64,000 nt of DNA. It comes from Gaetbulibacter sp. 4G1. Lineage in GTDB: Bacteria > Bacteroidota > Bacteroidia > Flavobacteriales > Flavobacteriaceae. Location: positions 1 to 64,000 of the forward strand of contig NZ_MDVN01000020.1 in assembly GCF_002741945.1 (NCBI RefSeq), given 5' to 3'. The notes below the pieces were generated by a model. It was not told the origin of the DNA. It was given only the letters and a program-made list of their open reading frames with translations, and searched no databases. Numbering within the stretch: the stretch's first letter is position 1; the number at the start of each line of letters is the position of its first letter. Shown piece by piece: positions 42,692 through 52,815 of this stretch. Both the position numbers and the translations under genes were made by a program.

Positions 42692-44173
42692 ATGCAGTTA
42701 TATCAAAATCAACAGATAAAACTATACAATACACTTACTGGCAAAAAAGAAACATTCAAACCTATAAACGATGGTTATGTAGGCATGTATGTTTGTGGTC
42801 CAACAGTTTATAGTAATGTACATTTAGGGAATGTTAGAACCTTTATGTCTTTTGATATGGTTTTTCGGTATTTAAAGCATTTGGGTTATAAAGTACGTTA
42901 TGTGCGAAATATTACTGATGCTGGACATTTAGAAAACGATGCAGATATGGGCGAAGATAAAATCACCAAAAAAGCACGTTTAGAACAAATAGAGCCGATG
43001 GAAGTTGTTCAGCGCTATACGGTAGATTTTCATAATATATTAAATACGTTAAATTTTTCACCTCCAAGTATTGAGCCTACTGCAACAGGACATATTATTG
43101 AACAAATTGAGCTAATTGAAAAGATTATAGATAATGGATTTGCTTACGAAGTTAAAGGTTCTGTTTATTTTGATGTACATAAATACAACGAAACTAATGA
43201 CTACGGTATCTTAAGCAAACGAAAGCTTGAAGATTTAATTCATAATACCCGTGAACTTGACGGCCAAAGTGATAAAAAAAATCCACAAGATTTTGCGCTT
43301 TGGAAAAAAGCCGAACCTCAACATATTATGCGATGGCCTTCACCTTGGAGTGATGGGTTTCCTGGCTGGCACTTAGAGTGTACTGCAATGAGTACTAAAT
43401 ATTTAGGCGAGCAATTTGATATTCATGGAGGTGGAATGGATTTGAAATTCCCACATCATGAATGTGAAATCGCACAGAACGAGGCAGCTAAAGGAAAATC
43501 TCCAGTAAAGTATTGGATGCACGCCAATATGTTAGAAATGAATGGGCAACGTATGTCTAAGTCAACGGGTAACACCATCAATCCTGACGAACTACTGTCT
43601 GGAAATAATACTATTTTTAGTAAAGCTTATGCTCCAAGTGTTATACGTTTTTTTAATGCTCAATCGTCTTACCGAAGTGTTTTAGATTTAACAGATGCTG
43701 GATTATTAGCAAGCGAAAAAGGGTTTTACAGATTGATGGATGCTGTAAATTTAATGGAAAGTTTAAAAGCCTCTGAAACATCATCAATAGATGTAAATGC
43801 ATGGAAACAGAAATGTTATGATGCTATGAATGATGATTTTAATTCACCCATTTTAATAGCTCATTTGTTTGAAGCTGCAAAATACATCAACCAAGTTAAA
43901 GAAGGAACCGAAAGTTTAAACGATAAAGATTTAAAAATACTAAAGGAAACTATAAACGCTTTTGTTTTTGATGTTTTAGGGTTAGAAAACGTAACCAAAA
44001 AAGATTCTGGATCAGATAAGCTTACAGGAGCAGTAGATGTGTTAATTAAATTGAGGCAAGAAGCTAGGGCAAATAAGGATTTTGTTTTGTCAGATAAAAT
44101 TCGTGATGAATTAGCCTCTGTTGGTATTCAACTTAAAGATGGTAAAGACGGGACAACATTTACGACTAATTAA
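42692..44173 (+). CDS. cysS: Cysteine-tRNA ligase
   Basis: 493 residues. HIGH-type motif in [19 protein letters not shown] (HLGN), zinc ligands including Cys and His of [10 protein letters not shown] and [18 protein letters not shown], and RMSKSTGN as the KMSKS loop. Length is typical. It charges tRNA-Cys. The gene follows folE on the same strand. A short repeat-like segment lies downstream. Confidence 0.97.
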   Translation: MQLYQNQQIKLYNTLTGKKETFKPINDGYVGMYVCGPTVYSNVHLGNVRTFMSFDMVFRYLKHLGYKVRYVRNITDAGHLENDADMGEDKITKKARLEQIEPMEVVQRYTVDFHNILNTLNFSPPSIEPTATGHIIEQIELIEKIIDNGFAYEVKGSVYFDVHKYNETNDYGILSKRKLEDLIHNTRELDGQSDKKNPQDFALWKKAEPQHIMRWPSPWSDGFPGWHLECTAMSTKYLGEQFDIHGGGMDLKFPHHECEIAQNEAAKGKSPVKYWMHANMLEMNGQRMSKSTGNTINPDELLSGNNTIFSKAYAPSVIRFFNAQSSYRSVLDLTDAGLLASEKGFYRLMDAVNLMESLKASETSSIDVNAWKQKCYDAMNDDFNSPILIAHLFEAAKYINQVKEGTESLNDKDLKILKETINAFVFDVLGLENVTKKDSGSDKLTGAVDVLIKLRQEARANKDFVLSDKIRDELASVGIQLKDGKDGTTFTTN

Positions 44174-44224
44174 ATCAAACGATTATTCCGCTTTGTTGAG
44201 TGGCATTCACTTTTAAAATTAAGT

Positions 44225-44262
44225 TTCAATTAATATAGATTCTCTCCGATGAGGGAATGACA
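44225..44262 (+). repeat. Short repeat-like fragment
   Basis: GATTCTCTCCGATGAGGGAATGAC resembles the GATTCCTGCCTNCGCAGGAATGAC palindromic intergenic repeat that I recall in flavobacteria. It is degenerate and unique in this window. It lies just before yidD. Confidence 0.3.
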
Positions 44263-44267
44263 AATAG

Positions 44268-44510
44268 ATGTTGAAAAAACTACTTATTGCGCCGTTTTTG
44301 TTTTTAATAAAAGTTTATCAAACATTGATATCCCCTTTAACGCCAGCAACTTGTAGGTACAATCCAACTTGTTCTCATTACTCTAAAGAAGCATTACAAA
44401 AACATGGGCTTTTTAAAGGTGGTTGGCTAGCAATAAAACGTATTTTTAGTTGCCATCCATGGGGTGGCTCAGGATACGACCCTGTTCCAGATAAGGATAA
44501 TAATAGCTAA
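44268..44510 (+). CDS. yidD: Membrane protein insertion efficiency factor YidD
   Basis: 80 residues. [57 protein letters not shown] contain the conserved cysteine pairs and [13 protein letters not shown] box of YidD, seen here in pieces. YidD helps YidC in inner-membrane protein insertion. The usual partners (rnpA, yidC) are not adjacent, as is common in Bacteroidota. Confidence 0.95.
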   Translation: MLKKLLIAPFLFLIKVYQTLISPLTPATCRYNPTCSHYSKEALQKHGLFKGGWLAIKRIFSCHPWGGSGYDPVPDKDNNS

Positions 44511-44540
44511 GATTTCTCTTATTTTAGTAAGGCAATAAAA

Positions 44541-47500
44541 CTAGTATCCTGAAGATGCAACTAAAAGTGACCATAAACCTTCACTAAGGTTACTTTCCTT
44601 TTTCAATTCTGAAAGTTTTTCATCATCTTTTTTAAAGATAGCCAGTACTAACTTATTAGTTATATCATCCTTCTTTGTTGGCTTTTCTAAAGTCGATACC
44701 AACATATTTAAGTCAGCATTGCGCCCTAGTTTTTTAAGAGCTAAAAGATTAAATAATTTATTAATGTTACGTCCGCCTTTATTTGCATTTGTATGATTAA
44801 TTATACCCTCTAATAGATTGTTTCGTTTATCATCATTTTTTAGTTTTTCGAAACATATAGCTAGTAAATAATCCTGAAGCCTATCATCCACACTATATGG
44901 CTTTCCTACACCTAAATATTCTGGCCATTCTTTTGAATTTTTTAAAAGCTGAATTGCCTTAGTATACTTCCCCTCTTGGATATATTGATTAGCTAGAAAC
45001 ACATGTGCATCAAAATAAATATCTCGACTTATCATTGCTAATTCTGAAGGTAAAACAACTGTGTTCTTTAATACTTTTAAACTTTGATTATATTTTTTTA
45101 CTTCAACTAATGATTTTGCATATAATAATTCAATATTATAATTACTTGGAAACTTTTTAAACGCTTTTTTCCCATTGGCATATGCTTCATCATATTTACC
45201 ATTTATTAAATAAAATTGAATAAGCTCTCCCCATACTTTCCAATTATTACTATTTAACTCAATTGCTTTTTTATAATCTTGAAGTCTAAAAGTATAATTT
45301 TCGCTTTCTAAATAAGTCGCTCTAAATCTATAAAAAACATCAGAGTCGGGCTCGTTAAAACTATCTTTCAAGAGTTTTTTTCCTTTATCAATCAATCCAA
45401 CAGCAATATAGCTTTGAGCTAAATAGAATTTTAATTTCCAATGCTGCTTTTCTTGAATTGCCCATTCTAATACTGGAATTGTTTCTCTTCTATATGGCAA
45501 AACAAAATTAGGAGATATGGCAAGAACCTCTTCTAATAATTGGTTACTATCATGAACGCTCTTTTCTTTTAATAAATAGGCCATCCATAGTTTTACTTTT
45601 ACATCTCCTTTAAAATCTTTTAACACATTAATCGCTTCATCATTTTCTCCTAATTTTTGATATTGCATAGCCAGTTCTATTGCAGTTTCAACAGGAAATT
45701 CGCTATTTAAACTTGATTTATAAGTGTTATCATTAGTATATAAATAGTTTTCATATAAGGCAAAATGATTTAAAGGATCTATATCTAAAATAGTAGCTAA
45801 TTGGGTTTTGAAAGCTTCATGCGTTTTTTGTTTTCTTGCTAAAACCATTAATACTTTTCTAGCATTAAGATTATAAGTATTAAAATTTAAAGCTTTTAAG
45901 GCATATTCCTTAGCCTTATTATAATTATTTAATCTTAGATGCATTTCTGCCATTTGTGCATAAGACACCGATCTATATTCAGTAGATCTAGCGGCCCATC
46001 CAAAAGATTCTAATGCGTTAACATAATCTTTCTTTGCTCGATATATAATTCCTGCTTTATAGTTAGCTTCTGGATTGTAAGTATCCATTCTTAAAACAGT
46101 ATTGGCATACCTTAAAGCTTTATTATAATTGGTTTTTCTATATTCCAACTCAGCCAATTTAACCAACGCTTCTTGGTGCGATGGGTCTATTTTAATAAGA
46201 GCAGAAAAGCTTTCAAAAGCTTTGTCATAAGCTCTATATTTCATGGCTTCCCAACCATCAGTATATAACTTTTGTGTTTTTGAAATTTGCAAGGTTGTGT
46301 CTGAATAAAACGGTCTTTTTATTAAAGATGCTTCTGAGTTTGCTGTATACTTCAATTTATTATCTCCAATAATAACTTCAATCTTATCTGAAGGTTTAGA
46401 TGGTATTGTTTTGGAGAAAGTATCCATAGGATTCATATTTAGCTTTTCATCTATTACTTGTTTTTCATTAACAAACACGTGAATAGTTTCATTTAAGCTC
46501 TGGAGCGCATTAACTCCAATGTATGATTCACTTTCAGAGTGTTGAACATTTAACACACCATATTCTGAAGCATCAACCATTCCATCAATATCTTTAAAAG
46601 GAAACCAAACTTCTCGCCATATATCCATAGCATGGGGCTCAAAATTAGCTTGAGTTATAGGGTTTTTATCCTTTTCAGGAAAATATTGATTAAAAAGTCG
46701 TCCTGCTTGAAATTCAATGTACTGCCCATCTGTATCGGTAAGTAAATCTTCCCAAACACCTCCAGATCGTGATAAAGCCCATAACCAAAGCTTTTGACCT
46801 GGCATTTCTTCATAGGGTGACCAATGGCCAAAACCAAAGTTTGTATCATGATAATAACCTCCAAAAAAGTCTTTGTAATCACCTACAATATGATAAGATT
46901 TATGTGGCCCAAAATTGTTGTTTTTATAGTGAGATAATGTTCTTCCATTTTCATCAATAGGCCAAAGTTTTGCATTTCCTCCATGTTCAAGGTATTTATT
47001 ACCTGGTATAAAAAATTCTAAATCATTTTTGGCAACTGCTGCTGCGGTCATCCAATTATAATAAGACTGATTTAACGGTGTTGGGTTATACCACGATGCT
47101 TTTGTTTCAAAATAAGCTTTGTCTTTTTGTAAATTAATCTCAACTCTCCATTCGGTTCTTGAGGGTAAATCCATAGTGCCAACAATACAGCTAACACTTC
47201 CATCTTTATTTTCTTTAATTGTATAATCTACTGGTGTTGCCGTAGCTGGAGTATGTCCTATAATTCCAAAATTGAACTCAATTCCTCCAGATGTCCAAGG
47301 GCCACGCATGGCAATATTTCTAAATTTAAGGACATCGTTTTTATATATAAACTCTTCTCCAGTAGTCTTTTCTATAGCTCCCCAAACTTTCCCCCCTACT
47401 TCTGGTAATACCCATAATTTAATATAGTCATTCTCCAAAGTAACAACTTTCCACTCTTTATTTTTGGATGTATACTCATAGCCTTCAAATTTATAATAAG

Positions 47501-47678
47501 GATATATTTTAGAGTTTTCTTTGAGTATTGGTAAAGGGTTAGGCTCATCAAATGTATATGTTTTAATTGTTTTTATTTCCTCTTTTATTGTAGCAGTTTG
47601 TGCATATGCTACATTCGAAAAAAGGAAACAACATACCCCTAAAAAAAATAAACAGGTTTTTTTATAATATAATTTCAT
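44541..47678 (-). CDS. DUF5107 protein with long tetratricopeptide repeat region
   Basis: 1045 residues with a signal peptide (ending VAYAQ). Residues about 60-370 are a DUF5107 domain: LPEVGGKVWGAIEKTTGEEFIYKN, MRGPWTSGGIEFNFG and LWLWALSRSGGVWEDLLTD. This fold, as I recall, is related to galactose-mutarotase-like sugar-binding domains. From about 470 to the end there are roughly a dozen TPR helical hairpins (DKAFESFSALIKIDPSHQEALVKLAELEY split across repeats). It is the last gene of the SusCD locus. A role in binding or processing a glycan or sugar ester is plausible, not shown. Confidence 0.85.
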   Translation of the reverse strand: MKLYYKKTCLFFLGVCCFLFSNVAYAQTATIKEEIKTIKTYTFDEPNPLPILKENSKIYPYYKFEGYEYTSKNKEWKVVTLENDYIKLWVLPEVGGKVWGAIEKTTGEEFIYKNDVLKFRNIAMRGPWTSGGIEFNFGIIGHTPATATPVDYTIKENKDGSVSCIVGTMDLPSRTEWRVEINLQKDKAYFETKASWYNPTPLNQSYYNWMTAAAVAKNDLEFFIPGNKYLEHGGNAKLWPIDENGRTLSHYKNNNFGPHKSYHIVGDYKDFFGGYYHDTNFGFGHWSPYEEMPGQKLWLWALSRSGGVWEDLLTDTDGQYIEFQAGRLFNQYFPEKDKNPITQANFEPHAMDIWREVWFPFKDIDGMVDASEYGVLNVQHSESESYIGVNALQSLNETIHVFVNEKQVIDEKLNMNPMDTFSKTIPSKPSDKIEVIIGDNKLKYTANSEASLIKRPFYSDTTLQISKTQKLYTDGWEAMKYRAYDKAFESFSALIKIDPSHQEALVKLAELEYRKTNYNKALRYANTVLRMDTYNPEANYKAGIIYRAKKDYVNALESFGWAARSTEYRSVSYAQMAEMHLRLNNYNKAKEYALKALNFNTYNLNARKVLMVLARKQKTHEAFKTQLATILDIDPLNHFALYENYLYTNDNTYKSSLNSEFPVETAIELAMQYQKLGENDEAINVLKDFKGDVKVKLWMAYLLKEKSVHDSNQLLEEVLAISPNFVLPYRRETIPVLEWAIQEKQHWKLKFYLAQSYIAVGLIDKGKKLLKDSFNEPDSDVFYRFRATYLESENYTFRLQDYKKAIELNSNNWKVWGELIQFYLINGKYDEAYANGKKAFKKFPSNYNIELLYAKSLVEVKKYNQSLKVLKNTVVLPSELAMISRDIYFDAHVFLANQYIQEGKYTKAIQLLKNSKEWPEYLGVGKPYSVDDRLQDYLLAICFEKLKNDDKRNNLLEGIINHTNANKGGRNINKLFNLLALKKLGRNADLNMLVSTLEKPTKKDDITNKLVLAIFKKDDEKLSELKKESNLSEGLWSLLVASSGY

Positions 47679-47794
47679 GTGTTTATATTTATTATTTTTA
47701 AAATATCACATGCAACATCTACTTAACTAATCTTCAGCTTAGCAAAATTTTTAGTTCAGGATGTTTCATTTTTAACGTATTACTTAGAAGTGGT

Positions 47795-50700
47795 TTAATT
47801 ATGTTCAATTGCCTGTAGAAAATCGTTATTATTAGCAACTAAAATCACTTCTTTATCACCAATTTTAATAACTTTCATATCCTTGGCATCATTCGGTGCA
47901 TAAAACCCACTCTCTTTAATTGAAGCTGGTAAAAATTCTCCTTTACCATTACCCTTTAAAAGTAAGCCTATACTTGCATCATTACGCGGTGTTTCAATTT
48001 CAGCTGGAAATAAATTTCCAGAAATCAATAAATCTTTATTACCATCAGAATCATAATCATTAACTAGAATACTATTAATTGAAGATATTTGAGCTAAGCT
48101 TGGTAATGGTTTTATATTGAAGTTCCCATTCCCTTCGTTTTCTATATAAGCAGACGCAAAAGTTTTAGCCTTCAAATTTAACGCTGTCTCTAATGAGGCA
48201 CCATAAATATTTTGCAAATTGGAATCGCCAAACGCTTCATACGTTTCAAATTTTTCACTTAATGATGGAATTTGCTGTGTAGAACAACTTTTCCCTCTTA
48301 CAGGAAAAGAAACACCATGCTCATAATAACTTAATACAATGTCTAAACTGCCATTATCATCAAAATCATAACTATGTACTTCAAAAGGTTCTTTAGATGA
48401 AGCTTTATATTTATAATTTAAACCTAGGTTACCTACAATTATATCTTGATCACCATCATTATCCATATCTGCTGTTTTAACAGAATAATACCAACCTTCA
48501 CTTTCTTCTAAACCACTTAAAACCTGCTTCTCAAAGTTACCGCTTTCAGATTGAGTAAAAATGGTTATTGGCATCCATTCGCCTACAACAACCAAATCAA
48601 TCAACCCATCTTTGTTATAATCCAACCAACTAGCTGATGTAACCATACCCAAATTACTAAACTCTGGAGCTTTTTTACTTGATACATCTACATATTTACC
48701 GCCTTTATTTTCTAATAAATGGCTATTTGCTGCATGAGGATACTTTTTTGGAGTTAAACGTCCTCCTATAAATAAGTCTAAATCACCGTCATTATCAAAA
48801 TCATTTGGTATTACACAAGATCCGCTTGTTAAATATTTAGGTAATGCGCTAATCTTTTTGGTAAATTTACCCTTACCATTATTTATATAAAGCCTGTCTT
48901 GTAAGGCTTTATCATTTTCATTGAATTCATTTCCTCCACTAACAACAAATAAGTCTAAATCTTTATCCCCATCTACATCTATCAGTTCTATTCCCATATC
49001 TTCACTAGCCTTATCTTGAGTCCAACCACCTTCTTCAATCTCATCAAAAGTTCCTTTATTATTTTGCAAAAACAATCTACCAGAGATTCCTGCTGCTCCA
49101 CCTAAAAAAAAGTCTTCTTTATTATCACCATTAACATCTCCAACGGCTAATGAAGGTCCAAATTGTGACATTTTATGTGGTAATAGTATTTCATATGCAT
49201 AATCATCATGATCATTCTCTATATGTCTTATTTGATCTAATTTTATAGCTTTAGTAATTTCTTTAAAAATTGGCTTTTTATTTGATTCTAAAGCTTCTTT
49301 ACTTTCTGCATTAGACAAAGAAATTTCGTGTACTTGATTAATGGCCAAATCATTAAGAGTAGTTTTACTACCATCTTGCCATTCTATTATTGCCTTATCA
49401 ATTTTACTAGCATCTCCAACCCCAAAATGTAGAATATCTTCGCTTTTTGACATGTAGCCTCTAGCATTAGATATTTGGCTCACTTGCCAAACCTTGTTGG
49501 CTTGATACAGTGTTATTTTTGTACCATAAATTATTTGACCTTTTTTTGGAGCAATTTTGAATCTTACATAGTTTCCAATACCGTTTTCTACGGCATGATT
49601 TCTGTAGAGCATTGCATTATCATCAATATTATTAATTACCAAATCTAGGTCCCCGTCTAAATCAAAATCAGCATAAGCTGCACCATTTGATAATGTTGGA
49701 GTTTCTATCCCCCAATCTTTCACTTTGTTAGTAAAAGTGAGATCTCCATTATTTTTATAAATATAATTTGATAGTTTGTCAGTAGGAGCTAAATTAGCAA
49801 AGTCCATTACATCTATCATTCTAGCTGGGTTTACTCTTCTTTGTTGCGCTAAGAGCTTAATGCTATCTATTCTTTTTTCATAAGTTACTACTAAGTCACT
49901 ATTACGGTTATTACTCTTTACTCCATTTGTAATAAAAAGATCTTTATTTCCATCATTATCGAAATCTGCAAATAAAGGGGCCCAACTCCAGTCTGTATTT
50001 GTAACACCTCCTAATTGTCCTAGGTCACTAAAAGTACCATTACCATTGTTCCTTTGTAGCGTATTAAACATATATTGATAATGCCCTCCATTATTGACAA
50101 TTTGCCAAAATTTTTCGGGTTGCATGCCTCCCATGTTTGTTTTTATTCGCTTATGGTCTTCCGCCATCATATCAACAACTATAACATCTAAATTTCCATC
50201 ATTATCATAATCAGCAATATCACTTCCCATACTAAAATTTGAAATATGCTTAGTAGAATTATGAATAACATCTTTAAATGTGCCGTTTTTTTGATTGATA
50301 TATATTTGATCAGCAACATCAAAATCGTTAGTAACGTATATGTCTTCCCAACCATCATTATTTAAATCAGATGTAGTTGCTGAAAGACCAAAACCAAAGT
50401 TTCTAACGTTGGCTTTTATCGTATAATCTTCAAACTTACCATTACCCATATTTTTGTATAGTCTATCACTAAACAGAATATCGGAGAATTGGGAGAGATT
50501 GAGTTTATCTCCAATACCAGGAATACTTGGAGGTTGATTTACAATGTAAACATCTATTAAACCATCTTTATCAAAATCGAAAAATGTGGCTTGTATAGAA
50601 AACCCCTTATCTGCTAAACCGAAAGAAGCAGCTTGTTCGGTAAATGTAAGATCTCCATTATTAATATAAAGTTGATTAGCACTCTTTTCATTTTCCAAAT

Positions 50701-51127
50701 ACACAAAACGACAAACATAAATATCTTGGTCGCCATCATCATCTATATCAACAAATGTTACTCCAGTTGACCATTTATTATCTGGGGTAATGCCTGCCTT
50801 TTGAGAAATATCTTTAAATTCAAAATCTCCTTTATTTAAAAAAAGTTTATCACTAACTTGATTTCCTGTAAAAAACACATCTTGTAAACCATCTTGATTT
50901 ATATCTCCAACTGCAACACCTCCACCAGATATAAATGCAGAATTTATCATATGGTTATTCTCTCTGGTTTGTACAACAGTATTTTTGAAAAGTAAATTTG
51001 AATGATTAGTTGGTATAGCAGCAAACATGCTATCACTTTTCATCATTTCAATTGAGTTATCTTTACAACTACTAAAAAATAATAAAACTACTAAACTGGA
51101 GATTATAAATTTATGTTTCTTAATCAT
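47795..51127 (-). CDS. FG-GAP/VCBS repeat lipoprotein with ASPIC/UnbV-type domain
   Basis: 1110 residues. The signal sequence ends in VVLLFFSSC, so it is lipidated. Many calcium-binding-like FG-GAP/VCBS repeats of the form VGDINQDGLQDVFFTGNQ, DFDNDGNKDLFITNG and DMDNDGDQDIIVGNLG build beta-propeller units. Between them (about 500-600) is an ASPIC/UnbV-like domain: GTKITLYQANKVWQVSQISNARGYMSKSE, HFGVGDASKIDKAIIEWQDG in part. Such proteins commonly follow SusC/SusD pairs in Bacteroidota. It probably binds a polymer at the outer-membrane surface. A perfect terminator precedes it, so it may have its own promoter. Confidence 0.88.
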   Translation of the reverse strand: MIKKHKFIISSLVVLLFFSSCKDNSIEMMKSDSMFAAIPTNHSNLLFKNTVVQTRENNHMINSAFISGGGVAVGDINQDGLQDVFFTGNQVSDKLFLNKGDFEFKDISQKAGITPDNKWSTGVTFVDIDDDGDQDIYVCRFVYLENEKSANQLYINNGDLTFTEQAASFGLADKGFSIQATFFDFDKDGLIDVYIVNQPPSIPGIGDKLNLSQFSDILFSDRLYKNMGNGKFEDYTIKANVRNFGFGLSATTSDLNNDGWEDIYVTNDFDVADQIYINQKNGTFKDVIHNSTKHISNFSMGSDIADYDNDGNLDVIVVDMMAEDHKRIKTNMGGMQPEKFWQIVNNGGHYQYMFNTLQRNNGNGTFSDLGQLGGVTNTDWSWAPLFADFDNDGNKDLFITNGVKSNNRNSDLVVTYEKRIDSIKLLAQQRRVNPARMIDVMDFANLAPTDKLSNYIYKNNGDLTFTNKVKDWGIETPTLSNGAAYADFDLDGDLDLVINNIDDNAMLYRNHAVENGIGNYVRFKIAPKKGQIIYGTKITLYQANKVWQVSQISNARGYMSKSEDILHFGVGDASKIDKAIIEWQDGSKTTLNDLAINQVHEISLSNAESKEALESNKKPIFKEITKAIKLDQIRHIENDHDDYAYEILLPHKMSQFGPSLAVGDVNGDNKEDFFLGGAAGISGRLFLQNNKGTFDEIEEGGWTQDKASEDMGIELIDVDGDKDLDLFVVSGGNEFNENDKALQDRLYINNGKGKFTKKISALPKYLTSGSCVIPNDFDNDGDLDLFIGGRLTPKKYPHAANSHLLENKGGKYVDVSSKKAPEFSNLGMVTSASWLDYNKDGLIDLVVVGEWMPITIFTQSESGNFEKQVLSGLEESEGWYYSVKTADMDNDGDQDIIVGNLGLNYKYKASSKEPFEVHSYDFDDNGSLDIVLSYYEHGVSFPVRGKSCSTQQIPSLSEKFETYEAFGDSNLQNIYGASLETALNLKAKTFASAYIENEGNGNFNIKPLPSLAQISSINSILVNDYDSDGNKDLLISGNLFPAEIETPRNDASIGLLLKGNGKGEFLPASIKESGFYAPNDAKDMKVIKIGDKEVILVANNNDFLQAIEHN

Positions 51128-51180
51128 ATTTATTTAAAGATTATCCGTACAAAAATTATTGGAATATATAAAATTAAATA

Positions 51181-51216
51181 AAAAGAGTTGTTTAAACAGA
51201 TTTAAACAACTCTTTT
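51181..51216. terminator. Intrinsic terminator of the SusC-SusD operon
   Basis: AAAAGAGTTGTTTAAA/TTTAAACAACTCTTTT is a perfect 16-bp stem with loop CAGA. On the minus strand it lies 18 bp after the susD stop and is followed by a T-rich run. Confidence 0.9.
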
Positions 51217-51233
51217 AGATTCAAAAAAAAAAA

Positions 51234-52805
51234 CTAAAAATTCGGTCCTCCGGTGTCCCACCAAAGTCTTGTTCCTATTTCATCTGGTCCGCCTAGGAAA
51301 CCTGTAGCCTCTGCCACGGAAGCAGCATTATTTTCTCTTTGACTTGTTAAAAACACTTGTCTTCTTAAGAAATCATCTGCTGGTATTACTCCCCAATCTG
51401 AATTACTATCATTTTTGTAATTGTAAGGTAATTTAGGGTACCCTGTTCTTCTGTGATCAACCCACGGTTCAATTGAATTCGTATAAGCATTAATCCATTT
51501 TTGAGTAATGATTTTTTCTAGTTTAATCTCATTATCAGCGGCTTCATCCCATGCTACTGTATTTGTAATTCTAGTTACAAAATCATTTACAGCTCCAGTA
51601 GCTTTAGGGTCATCATAATCTATAGGCAAACTAGTATTATCAGCTAAATAAGCTGCTGCTCCTCCAGCTCCCCAATCTTCAAAAGAAGCATTAACACCAG
51701 CTTCATAATTTTCTTGTGCAGTACCAGCGCCAGCCCAACCTCTTAAGGCAGCCTCAGCTTTTAAGAATTTAACTTCTGCAGCAGTGAAAAAGCGTCTGCT
51801 TTCTACGGTTTTAAAATCAGAACTAATATTTGAATAAGATAATCGATCTCCTTTAGCTACCAGTTCTGCTCCGTTTCTAATACCTTTATAAGGATGACCT
51901 GGATGATCTGGATATAAAGTATCATCTGTTGCAGGATCAAAGAATTTAGAAATTCTAGGATCATCATACCCGATTAAGATAGACTCCATAGAAGCACTCA
52001 TTCTAGTATCTCCCCAACCAAAGCTAATAGTTACCGGTGGAAAAACAGCACCATATAAAGATACCATAAAATTATCCCCATTGGTTTCAATTAATCCTCC
52101 TGGTTCACTTAATGCCTTTTCGCCTTGAGTTTTAGCTAATGCAGGATCAACTTTTGACAATCTAATTGCCAATCTCAATCTCATACTATTTACTAATTTA
52201 TTCCATTGCGCAATATTTCCTCCATAACTAGCATCAAACTTACCTAGTCCAGTATAATCCATATTAGCATTGAAAACTGCCTGAATTTCATCTAACTGAG
52301 TAAAAAAGGCATTGTAAAGTACTGGTTCAGAATCATAAGTAGCTGGCTCCTCTCCAAACTTCGTGAATATTACTGGACCATGATATGCTGTTAATCTAGA
52401 CATTCCCAGTATTTTTATCAACTTAGCCCATTCTACAAAAACTGGGTAGTCTTCTGCTATTGCAACTTTTGTAACTTGAGCAGCTGGTGACATAATTTGT
52501 CCATAAATTCTATTCCAGTATGTATTCCAACGGATATAGTAAGTTGTGTTATTAATACCTCCAACAAATGGGGTTGGCGTAGCTAAGTGCCTTACCCATG
52601 AATCATGAGATAAATTGTGTTCGATTTGATGACCAAATAAGTTTTTTAACATTGGTGGATAAAATGCTCCCACATTATTAAAATCTTGTTGTAATGATTC
52701 ATCAGTAACTTGATAAGGGTTTTCGTTTAAGCCCTCAAAATTATCTGTACAAGCAGTTATATTAAATAAAAGTGCTACAATAAATATATATATTATTTTT
52801 TTCAT
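51234..52805 (-). CDS. SusD/RagB-like outer-membrane lipoprotein
   Basis: 523 residues. The lipobox is LLFNITAC (Cys 19), followed by TDNFEGLNENPYQVTDESLQQDF, the SusD-like_2/RagB opening. Helical TPR-like segments make up the core: AAQVTKVAIAEDYPVFVEWAKLIKILGMSRLT region and FFTAAEVKFLKAEAALRGWAG near residue 340. The end carries FLRRQVFLTSQRE and LWWDTG. It caps its SusC partner and binds ligand at the cell surface. It lies 10 bp after susC, as a standard pair. The ligand class is unknown. Confidence 0.94.
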   Translation of the reverse strand: MKKIIYIFIVALLFNITACTDNFEGLNENPYQVTDESLQQDFNNVGAFYPPMLKNLFGHQIEHNLSHDSWVRHLATPTPFVGGINNTTYYIRWNTYWNRIYGQIMSPAAQVTKVAIAEDYPVFVEWAKLIKILGMSRLTAYHGPVIFTKFGEEPATYDSEPVLYNAFFTQLDEIQAVFNANMDYTGLGKFDASYGGNIAQWNKLVNSMRLRLAIRLSKVDPALAKTQGEKALSEPGGLIETNGDNFMVSLYGAVFPPVTISFGWGDTRMSASMESILIGYDDPRISKFFDPATDDTLYPDHPGHPYKGIRNGAELVAKGDRLSYSNISSDFKTVESRRFFTAAEVKFLKAEAALRGWAGAGTAQENYEAGVNASFEDWGAGGAAAYLADNTSLPIDYDDPKATGAVNDFVTRITNTVAWDEAADNEIKLEKIITQKWINAYTNSIEPWVDHRRTGYPKLPYNYKNDSNSDWGVIPADDFLRRQVFLTSQRENNAASVAEATGFLGGPDEIGTRLWWDTGGPNF

Positions 52806-52815
52806 GTCTTACTTA